This document shows positions 55,518 to 64,000 of a DNA stretch of 64,000 bases, piece by piece (position 1 is the stretch's first letter; each line of letters opens with the position of its first letter). The stretch is from Furcasterigmium furcatum (taxonomy: Eukaryota; Ascomycota; Sordariomycetes; Glomerellales; Plectosphaerellaceae): NCBI GenBank assembly GCA_001599815.1, contig BCIA01000008.1, positions 992,001 to 1,056,000 of the forward strand, in the 5' to 3' direction. A program made the position numbers and the translations under genes. The notes beneath the pieces are model-generated. The model was not told the origin of the DNA and ran no database searches. It saw only the letters and a list, made by a program, of their open reading frames with translations.

Positions 55518-56365
55518 ATGAAGTTCTCCGTCGCCATCGCCGCCGCCTTCTCGGCCATCGCCTCTGCCCAGACCCTCAACATCCCCACGAGGTCTGGCAG
55601 CATCGTCTCCCTGTCCCAGCCCTCGGTTATCAGCGGTTCCAAGAACTTCAACAACCAGGAGTTCGACCGCGGCCGGGCCTGCGACACTGACGCCGACACT
55701 GGCTCAGACTCTGCAGTTTTCATCCTGGAGAACGGCGCCAGCATTAGCAATGTGAGTCTCTTCCAACACCTTCCTGCATCTGGGACCCAAAGCTGACAAC
55801 AAACACACAGGTCATCATTGGTGTTCGGCAGTTGGAGGGTGTGCACTGCAAGGGTGCCTGCACCCTGACCAACGTCTGGTTCCGTGACGTTTGCGAAGGT
55901 GAGCATTCCAATCCGATGACAAGTAAAAGAGCCATAGCTGACACGAATATCACAGACGCCGTCTCGGCCCTCGGCAACGGCAACGTCCTCATCCAGGGCG
56001 GCGGCGCCCAGAACGCCCACGACAAGGTCGTCCAGCACAACGGCCGCGGCACCGTCACCATCAAGGACTACACCATCGTCAACGCGGGCAAGCTGTACCG
56101 GTCCTGCGGCGACTGCAGCAACAACGGCGGCCCCCGCAACGTCGTCGTCCAGAACGTCAGGGCCTTCGGCCTGACCTCCGACCTCGTCGGCATCAACTCG
56201 AACTACGGAGATGTTGCTACCATCACCGGCTCGTGCGGCACCACCAAGAAGGTGTGCCAGGAGTACAAGGGCGTCAACAAGGGCAGCGGCAGCAGCTCCA
56301 AGGTCTCCACCACCGCCAACTGCCGCGGTGCGCAGGGAACCCTGTCCAAGCTCCCCTCTTGCTAA
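55518..56365 (+). CDS. Secreted pectate lyase, polysaccharide lyase family 3
   Basis: Extracellular, calcium-dependent enzyme that cleaves de-esterified pectin by beta-elimination, used in plant cell wall degradation. Exons: 55518-55751, 55811-55898 and 55956-56365 (732 nt, 243 aa). Signal peptide MKFSVAIAAAFSAIASA with cleavage before Gln18. PL3 features: FDRGRACDTDADTG, AVFILENGASISNVIIGVRQ, EGVHCKGACTLTNVWFRDVC, EDAVSALG, VLIQGGGAQNAHDKVVQHNG, GTVTIKDYTIVNAGKLYRSC and GINSNYGDVATI. Many cysteines fit the parallel beta-helix. Length is typical and both introns sit at clean GTGAGY donors. Its presence suggests a plant-associated or saprotrophic lifestyle. Confidence 0.95.
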
Positions 56366-57401
56366 GAGGTTGCCCTTGGCTTCGACATCGACGGGATGGG
56401 CTGGAAGATAGGGTTTCGGGGGCTTACGATGCACTTGGAGAAGCATACACCTGGTCCGGTAGCAGTGTTTTGATGCTCTAGGTTGATTAGGTTGACCAGA
56501 ATTCATACTGAACACGCCCCTCGGCCCAAAGATGTCAAACGTCGAATTCCTTACCGGATGTCTTCTGGTTGTCCCACCCAGCCTCACCGTCTGGTGACAC
56601 GGGTGGCGCTCAAGCTTTCAGCCATGGGCGTCTCTGCCTCAACAAAAATGCTTATGTGGTCCCATTATGTGACAGCGACTTTACATCAGGGAATTCCTAA
56701 AGATCCAAGCCCTAATCAGATTGTGAACACATTTTGCTGAGCGCCTGCCGGGCGTTGAAGTATGAACCTTACCTCGGAGTGTCTCCAAGTTGCCTCGCTT
56801 TCTTCTTTCTGCCCACGAAACCGACTCCTGCCACCATCACCATTACTTCTCCAGGCCCCGTCGTCGTGATGGAGAGCTGTATTCCGCTCCGCGAACCCCG
56901 AGTGGCCGCGTCGAAGCCGCGCGATCTTGTCCAGCGGCTCTATCTCTCCAGACTGGTGCAGGATGCACTTCGCAGCTCGGGATACAACTTCAGCCTGAAC
57001 ATAGGTTGGTCGAGGGATATGTAGTGATACATCAGCCAGCCACCCCAAGTCGCAGCACAATGCACTCGTCTCGGATGCTCAGTACGGACATGGCAGTCCT
57101 GCCTTCATTTATGAGGTGGTTCGGCTGTAGCATTTCCTACCCTGTGCCATTGCCATAAATGAAAATCACAGTAGCTGAACATGATTAAATCTCTCAGACA
57201 TTGAACCAGTTCCCATGATGATGTGCTGACTGTGATCATGTGAATCGCGTTGTTCTACTTTTTTCGCTGAACACATGGTCACTCGAGAAGAGGCAATGGT
57301 CACGGTGGAAACGCAGCGACTGATATCAAATCACAACGATTCGTGTTGGTCCTACCCTACAGCACAGCTCTCCAAAGCAGAATCATATGCTTCCCCCCAA
57401 T
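56366..57401. other. Intergenic region, 1 kb
   Basis: These are the 3' flanks of the pectate lyase (+) and the small secreted protein candidate (-). Frames near 56716-57060 show no domain. Confidence 0.45.
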
Positions 57402-57682
57402 TCATAGCTCGTTCTCAGGTACCATCTCCATTCCCCTGACCATCGCGTCTTCCTGCCCGACAAGGTGGTGCCGACAACGATCATCTTCTAACGAGGTACT
57501 CTGAAGAGACGAGCTGTACGGTCCAATGAAAAGGTGAATGAGCTATTGAAAGTCAGCTGCTGATCAGCCACCAGGAAGATGGCTGGGCTTACCGATATTG
57601 CTGAAAGCAGCTGGCAGCGAGGTTGATGCAAGAACAAAAGGAAGACGAATAGAACAGAGATGATGGTGACAAGGCGTGACAT
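57402..57682 (-). CDS. Predicted small secreted protein, 76 aa
   Basis: Exons: 57682-57593 and 57542-57402 (231 nt, 76 aa). The 50-nt intron has a GTAAGC donor, GCTGAC branch and AATAG acceptor. Splicing is phase 0 and extends the frame by 46 codons; without splicing it stops after 64 residues. The N-terminus MSRLVTIISVLFVFLLFL is a strong signal peptide (or anchor), followed by HQPRCQLLSAIS. The mature part is short, with only about two cysteines and an acidic end (VPENEL). No family is recognised. It could be an effector-like or other small secreted protein. The assignment rests on the coincidence of signal peptide and good splice sites. Confidence 0.42.
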
Positions 57683-57767
57683 TATGGAGCCGCAACGGCA
57701 AGTGGAGGTGTACAGTGTTTTGTCGGTTTTCTGATGTTTTCTGATTTCTCGATCGTTCAGTTTTTCA

Positions 57768-57783
57768 CTCTCTCTCTCTCTCT
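57768..57783. repeat. Short (CT)n tract
   Basis: A 16-bp CT repeat lies about 85 bp upstream of the small secreted protein candidate start (GA on its coding strand). It extends into a pyrimidine-rich stretch. Confidence 0.8.
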
Positions 57784-57919
57784 TCTCTTTCTTGGAATGT
57801 GTCGCTCAGGTCAAGGGTTGAACGATTGGTAGCAAGTTGTATACATCTTCCCTCAGGAATATTGTCGCAGGAGACTCGAGTGTTGAAGCAAAGTTGCTGA
57901 ATGATGGGAATATTGGTCC

Positions 57920-60588
57920 TCACTTGGGGCAAGTCGCCGCATTGGAGGCTGAAGCGTTCTTGAGAGGGGAGGAATCTTGGCCGGTGTGGACCTTTGTCGA
58001 GGTGGAGGAGCCCTTGTGAAAGGCAGCTGCAAACTTGATCTTCTCGTCGGCATCTTCGTCATCGGGGACTTCGCCCAGAACACGCCCGGTGTCGGGCAGC
58101 TGTGGCTCGCGTCGAGATCCGCGGGACATGTTGGACGCACCACCGCCCCAGCTCCGATGGCTGTGCCCGTGGGAGGTGAAATCGGTCGCAGAGCGCGAGG
58201 TGGAGGCATGTGCTGAAGAGGGGCACTGGTTTGCATGTGAAGCATGACTGGATGCGTCAAAGTGCGGCGTCTGCTGGGCATACTTCTTCCAGGGGTCGTC
58301 TGCATGGCGCTGCCTTGGTTCTTCGTTTGAGTGGCGGCGGGTAGACCTGTAGTCATCCTGAGGAGAGGGTCCTTCGTGCCACTGTTGGAAGCCGGGAGAG
58401 TTGCCGAAGCGCTCATGAGACTGTGTCTGAGCCTTCTCTTCCTGTCTTTTGCGGAAAGCAGAGGGGTTGAGATATTCCTGCGCTAGACTGGAATAGCCGC
58501 CGGCATGCAAGTCGTCCGCAGGGTGGGAGCTGGGAGACGTGGCGGATGGTTCCTTATGGAGATACTCCTGAGCGAGGTTGGAGACACCGCCTTCGTACAT
58601 CTGGCGACGGAGACGTTCGGAGTCTCGAACAAATTTGGAGTCGTGCGGGTCCACTGGGCGAGATTCACCTTGATGGTTCGGTCTGGCGTGGAAAGAAGAA
58701 GTCTCGTCGTGACAGCGGGTGTAAGAAGATCCTCCGCCTCGATGTTGGTCGGCGTACGAGCCTCGAGAAGAGGGCCGATCATTCTTCGGATGTTCTCCGT
58801 GATGGCCGTGGCTGTGATCATCCTGGGCGCTGAACGTTCGGACATGTACGCGCTCGTTGAACGAGGTACGCCTGCCCGACGAAGCTCCAGAGGCGTTGGA
58901 ATTGAACTCGCTGTCAATAGGGTGCCTAGGACCCCATCTCAACTCATCAGGAACGTCCTGGACGAAGGACATCGGTGCCTTCTGTCTTGACCTGCGCTTG
59001 GCCTCATGAACAAGGGGCGAGGGAATCTTCTGATGACGAGCCTTCGAGGATTTTCGCTCCCTGATTGGCGCACCAAGACTCAGGCCCGAGTCGCTGTCAC
59101 TGATCTCAGGTTCGGAAGCGGTGTCGCTCAAGAAGGAAATGTCCTCAACCGTGGGAGACTTGTACGCAGACTTGGAAGGCTTGCGACGGGGTGTCGAAGG
59201 GACAGGTCTGAAGGAAACACCGGGCTTCGCAACCTGGGACTTTGTGACAGGAGGTCGAGTTTTGTGACCTTGTTGTCGACGATGCTCTTGGCGAAAGGCG
59301 GATCTGGCATCCTCAACAATGGAGGGGGACTCGCGATCAGTGAAATCACTCGGCGCAGCGGACGGCATGTTGCCAACTTCGGAATCATCCATGTTATGCT
59401 GCAAAGGGTCAACTGAAGTTACCATGCTGACAGGAAAAGGAAACTCACGGTTCCAGGCAGAGTGTCAGTCGGGTTCTCAGCCTTGCAGTTCCTCTTCTCG
59501 CGGCAGATTTTGCACATGTTCGGCACAGGGCTGTCGCCGACATGCAGGGGATGTTGTTCGTGAAACTCCGTCGAGCGGGCGAAGCCGCAGCCCGAGCACA
59601 AGTGACCATATTCAACGGCGGGGNACTTGAGGCCAGCAAAGTAGAGCTTCAGGCACTGGCCACACAGGTTCTTCCACGGGGCTTTGCCTTTGCGTGTTGC
59701 TCGGTCAAGGTGATGTGGAGTGGAGCGTCGAATACCGCAACCAGAGCAGAAGTGACCATCGAGGAGGGATGCCATGGAAGAAGCGTTCTTCTTGCCGGGC
59801 GCCTAGTCGCGGGAAGAAGACGCCTGGCCGTAGTCGCCATACTCGGCATCAGAGTGGATGTCCCTGATCTGAAGGTTGCCGGAGTTCAGAGTCTCGCCCA
59901 GTATCCGGCGGGCGGGTCTGTCACTCTCCTTGCGAGAAATGGCCTGGTGCTGGGATTTCTTGGACGCGGTCGTCCTTCGCCTGTAGTCCTTCTCCAGCTC
60001 GGCGACCGTCTTGAGAAAGTCGGTGGCGGGGATGGGCACACGGGAGCGACCAGATTGATTGTTGCTGGGGTCGACCGAGTACACGGACTCGGGCAGGTCA
60101 GAGGAGGAGAAGCGGTATGGCCCTGCTGGAGGCGAGTGTTGGATGGACTGTGTGCCGGACGAGGCTGGAGACGGCTTTCTCCTAGCCGTGGCTTTGTCGC
60201 CCTTCTGGCAGGCCCGGTCAGCACAGACCTCAAACAGCGCTGCCTCGTTGCTGCCAGAACCAGTGGACGAGCTGCCTGAGTCTGAGGACGCGGAGTCGGT
60301 GACATCGCCGGCGGCACAGGGAGGGCTGATGTGCATCTGTTGGACAGGATGCGACCTCTTCCCACCCCTGCCGAGATAAACCGGCCTCACGTCTTCGTAG
60401 TCGGAGATTGAGTCTGAGTCGGACTCGGAAGCAGGATCGGGAGATAGGGCACGAAGTCGAATCTTCTTTGGCTTCTGCCTCGTGCTTCGGGCCTGTTTTC
60501 CGAAATGTTGGCGGGTGTTGATGCCGAAAGCTTCGCCCAGCGTCGCAAGCAGAGAGACTCTGCCGCCCGCCTTGCGGTGTTTGGGCAT
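57920..60588 (-). pseudogene. Protein with tandem Cys4 zinc motifs, interrupted by an in-frame TAG (possible pseudogene or assembly error)
   Basis: Pieces: 60588-59803 (MPKHRKAGG..., ends in TAG at 59805-59803), then the same frame continues 59802-59449, a clean 50-nt intron (59448-59399), and 59398-57920. The first part is basic and Ser-rich. The second has two zinc-type units: GHFCSGCGIRRS with NLCGQCLK, and GHLCSGCGFARS with NMCKICREK. The third (493 codons) is disordered, with two repeats of the type GGxSxLAQEYL. The frame is identical on both sides of the TAG, only nine codons separate it from the next Met (59775), and no in-phase donor upstream removes it. The assembly has an N at 59624 inside the zinc region. 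Alternatives are two adjacent genes, a sequence error, or a true stop. Function unknown. Confidence 0.6.
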
Positions 60589-61629
60589 CGCTTGTGGCCG
60601 AAGGACCAGCACTTGGGATCTGTCTGAAGAAGCTCGATGGATTGAGAGGGAAGGCTGGTCGAGATCGGAAGATGATCCGACTTCGATTGAGAACCGGAGC
60701 TTCTCAGAAGACGGAATGGTGGCTGAAGCAAAACGAGGAGGATAATCGAGAGATGGTCGTGATTGAGGAGGGCGTCGAGGATGACTGTTGATGTCGGTTA
60801 GGTCGAGAGATCGCGGAACGAGGAGGGATGAGAGGAAGACGAGGAAGAGGTGAGAGATGTGTTGAAGGTTGAGTTGTATTCAAGTTGGCGAAGTCAAATT
60901 GGAATCTTTGGGGAAGGTACAGGAGGCGACTCGAGGATCCATGGATGGGACAAAATGGGCAGGAGCGGAAAGGGGGGAATCCAGGGGAACAGAGACCGCA
61001 CCTACCTAATTGCAGCCTCATGAGGCAGATTCTCAGCCTCTTCCACAATGCACTCGAGCATTTCACGTGATTTCCCAGTGAATAATGGATGTGTGAGAGA
61101 GGGAGAAGTTGGGAGCAAGATGGTTCTTTGATGTTGGTGTGGTACGTGCGAAAGGTGCTGAGCTGAATGCAGAGAAGATGCAGCTGACGCTCACTTGGAG
61201 TGCCTAGGACATGCGTCTGGATCGAGCTGTAATACTGTTCGGCATTTTTTAAGGCAACCAACCGTTCCCAACCAGCGAGGTTGTCGTGGCGACTGCAGAC
61301 TCAGGGTGCGGCTTGAGTAGCATGGCCTGCTGGTGATGTCCCAGGACGGCCACTATCAAATCACCAAGTCTTCTCTACAGGGCGTCGTCGAAAGGGGGCA
61401 TATCCCCCCTTCTCATCACCGGAACAACTGCACAACGTCGAGACCCGGGTGACCTGTTCTGAAATAGTACATTGGTATACATTTACCATGCCTGTCTGCT
61501 CCTGTCTACGTACCGGGCCTCTATTCCTCGGCCAGTACTTTTTCCCAACCAGAGCTCAAGGGAAAATCTTCACATTTCCTTTCGTGTAAAGCTTGATTCA
61601 AATCAGCCACCCAGCATTAGCTGCTGCCT
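60589..61629. other. Intergenic region, 1 kb
   Basis: This is the upstream flank of the zinc-motif gene and the 3' flank of STT3. No gene is seen. Confidence 0.45.
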
Positions 61630-63920
61630 CTAATCCACCCGGAGGACGCGAGGTCCGCGCTTCTTGGACACCTTGGTCTTCTTCTTCTGGCCCCTCTCGA
61701 AGGAGCCGGCAGCCGCGTGGTTGCGGCCGAGATTGTCGAGGTCCTTGACCTTGTAGATGCGGATGATCCAGTTCTCGCTGGTGAAAGCCTCCTCAACAAC
61801 GTCGAGGGTGGGGCCGACCTCGGGGAGACGGACGCCGCGGACGCGGTCCTGGGCCTGGCCAGGAGGGAACAGGCTGTGGAAGTTGTAGTAGGACATCTTG
61901 TACCTGAGATAATTGTCAGTGATGCAATGTTGGTGACGCACAACATGGCACTTACATCAAGCTGTTCTTCATGGTCTCAGTAGCATCGCCGTCGACCTTG
62001 TACTCGCCACGGGCCGTGAAGAACTTGCGCTCCTGGACCTCCTCGGGCCAGATGCCCTCGGCAATCCTGACCATCCAGAGGAACTTGTTGATATCGTCAC
62101 CCGAGTAGCCGAGAAGACCGCCGAAGACGACCAGCACGTAGTCGACCTCGTGGGCGCGCATGATCTCGTAGCTGACCTCCTCCCCGGAAGCCATGGCCTT
62201 GCCAACGGTGGCAATGTGCGTGTTGTTCCAGGTGTTGTTGTCGACGAGGGTGGGCCTGTCGGCCATGCCACCAATCTGGTAGCCGTAATCCCACCAGGAC
62301 ATGATCTTGGCGTTCTCATCGGTGTTCTGGCGGAGCCACTGGTAGGCCTCACGGTAGTCATCAATGATGTGCTGGCTGCCATCGGGCATGCGGGAGGCCA
62401 GGACGACGGAGGGAGAGGAGTACGCGTTGGAGGTGACCCAGGTGCAGTGCATGACGAAGAGGATGAGGTAGGTGAACATGCCGCCAGCCATAATGACCTT
62501 GGACACGATGCTGTAGATACCGACATAAGGAGTGCTGGTCGCCTTGAGGCCAGCCTGCTTGGCCGCCTTCTTGGGGGTCTCGGGAGCGTCACCAGCCTGG
62601 GTCTCCCCGGGATCTTCGGGGGAGTCGGCGATCAGGTAGATGTCCAGGATCTGCGAGGCAGCAATGGCAGCCGCAACGCAGACGCAGGGAGTCAGGGTAA
62701 GCATAAGACGGACCATGACACCGGCGAAGTAGGTACCGCAGAGAGCATAGACGACAATGAAGACGTGCTCGTCGCGGAGCTCCTGGAAGCAGAGGTACAC
62801 GCCGGCAGGGAACAGCCAGATGAGGAAGTTGAGGTCGAAGAAGAAGGCGGGCCAGGCAGTCGGCTGGTGCTCGGAGACGGAGGCAATGATGGGGATGTGA
62901 ATCTTGGCATAGCCGGTATCCCAGAGAGAGTAGAAGCGGCCACCCCAGGGGGCGATGTATCCGAGGGCCGTGATGGCGATGAGGCCGCCGAAGCCAGCGA
63001 GGAAGATAGTGCCGAGGAAGGCCCCGACGAAGTACTTGAACTGGCGCTGGGTCATGTGGGATCGGACATAGTCCATGGCGGCGACGAATTGCAGGAAGCC
63101 AAAGACGCCTGTTTACGAGTGTCAGCCTCCTGGAATGTGTGTGAAGTGTGGGTTGGACTTACCGAGGGCGGGCATGTGCTCGCTGGTCTTGAGGGGCAAG
63201 AAGCCAACAAAGGGGATGTTGTAGCTGGCCAGGGTGCCGACGGCGTACCAAGTGGTGTAGCTAACGTACAACCTGGGGCTGTAACGGCCCATGACCAGGA
63301 GGGTCAGAGCGTGGAGGGGCAGCAGGTTGGTGATGAAGGCATATCCACCCCACGAAGCGACCATGTATCCGTAGAAGAGGGCGGTCAATGCGCCCCAGAG
63401 CATGGAACCAAGCTTGAGAGCCTTGATCCAGAGGTAGAAGGTGAGAACGAGGATGAAGATAGCGATGGCCTCGTTATCGTAGCTACCGGCGACGGATCGC
63501 GAGATGTAGCCGGGGGTGATGCCCATGAAGACGGCAGCGAGGAGGCCGGCCGAGGGGGAGGTCGTCATCTCGTTGGTAAGAAGGTAGGCAGCGAAGGCAG
63601 TCAGGCCGGAGAAGGCGGGGGCGAGGAGAACGCAAATGTTGCGGATGTCGACGGGGATCGAGATGGCGCGGAGGGCATGGTAGATGATGCCGCTGGTGAC
63701 CATGAGACCGGGATAGAGGGTGCCTCCGGTAACCCGACCGAGAGGATGCCATGTTCGGTCATCAAACCAGTCCCAGAAGGACTCGAAGCCATTGGCGACG
63801 AGGTATTTCGTCGCACGGAAGTTAAACCAGGGGTCGACTGCGGACGGTCAGCATGAGGGTACTCGAGGAGGCGGGGATCAAGCGGCGGCAACAGACATTC
63901 GTGAATGATGGATTCGAAAC
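61630..63920 (-). CDS. STT3: Oligosaccharyltransferase catalytic subunit STT3 (5' end off the window)
   Basis: Multi-pass ER membrane enzyme that transfers the lipid-linked glycan to Asn of N-X-S/T sequons. Exons within the window: 63920-63897 (24 nt), 63837-63163, 63108-61956 and 61903-61630 (about 708 aa; phases close at each junction). Only the first few dozen residues are missing beyond a CGCTAAC-branched intron running to the right edge. Catalytic motifs: HEFDPWFNFRATKYL (first DxD-type), SYDNEAIAIF (second acidic motif), SVSEHQPTAW (external loop 5) and MSWWDYGYQIGGMADR containing the WWDYG signature. NSLMYKMSYYNF spans the last junction. Numerous transmembrane helices precede the soluble domain. 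The tail ends KKKTKVSKKRGPRVLRVD, a basic cytosolic/luminal end typical of filamentous fungi. Confidence 0.97.
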
Positions 63921-64000
63921 CTGCGAAGGGGGCCAAGTTAGCGCTTTTGAAGCTTCAGAGATCGTGGCAGAGCCCATTGGCCATGCAATGCGTGTGGCCC

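Noticed and set aside
62150..63856. 568-codon plus-strand frame opposite STT3
   Set aside because: Antisense shadow of the STT3 exons; it also runs through STT3 introns without interruption, and the opposing protein has complete conserved motifs.
1..64000. CRISPR array, bacterial operons or a secondary-metabolite cluster
   Set aside because: The sequence is a eukaryotic nuclear region with spliced genes; no spaced direct repeats, backbone synthase genes or operon-like packing were seen.

Overview
The window is nuclear DNA of a filamentous ascomycete (Pezizomycotina, most likely Sordariomycetes). The evidence is the gene content (TVP23, UTP23, STT3, a LEU4-type 2-isopropylmalate synthase, a CAF120-like protein, a family 3 pectate lyase). 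Introns are short, mostly 50-120 bp, with GTRNGT donors, CTAAC/CTGAC branch sites and YAG acceptors. Genes sit on both strands and are separated by GC-rich, gene-poor stretches. No prokaryotic features are present. Splice models were built by hand from sequence signals, and in nearly every case the exon phases close exactly.

Layout, left to right. 1-977 (-): APH-fold kinase, cut by the window edge. 2084-2524 (+): AIG2-like gamma-glutamylcyclotransferase. 2777-3790 (-): penta-EF-hand protein. 5724-6725 (+): ChaC gamma-glutamylcyclotransferase containing a 5-nt microexon. 7355-8061 (-): glycine-rich RRM protein. After a 4 kb gap, 12019-14334 (+) is an unknown 727-aa protein that ends 9 bp from the convergent CitE-like lyase (14344-15368, -). 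The lyase shares a 574-bp promoter region with TVP23 (15943-16866, +). 17292-18712 (-): single-pass membrane protein. 20249-22524 (-): 2-isopropylmalate synthase with two perfect Gcn4/CPC1 sites upstream. 23269-26876 (-): large DUF726 membrane hydrolase. 28030-28994 (-): UTP23. About 30400-30494 (-): degenerate tRNA-like locus. 31224-32547 (-): mitochondrial PP2C.

Right half. A 5.3 kb gene-poor region precedes CAF120 (37812-43187, +), whose first coding exon is 16 nt long and followed by a 1.06 kb intron. Next is an FHA-kinase-FHA checkpoint-type kinase (44760-48420, +). A small accessory-looking pair follows: an integrase-fold protein with altered catalytic residues (48764-50274, +) and, convergent to it, a GIY-YIG/T5orf172-type protein with membrane segments and an 18-bp minisatellite (50312-52012, -). 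Then come a nitroreductase (53296-54063, +), a secreted pectate lyase (55518-56365, +), a predicted small secreted protein (57402-57682, -), a zinc-motif protein interrupted by an in-frame TAG and an assembly N (57920-60588, -), and STT3, the catalytic subunit of oligosaccharyltransferase (61630 to beyond 63920, -).

Most genes are unrelated housekeeping functions. The functional groupings that stand out are two gamma-glutamylcyclotransferases of different families within 5 kb, the integrase/GIY-YIG pair, and the pectate lyase near the small secreted protein. No known mobile element, CRISPR array or secondary-metabolite cluster is visible.
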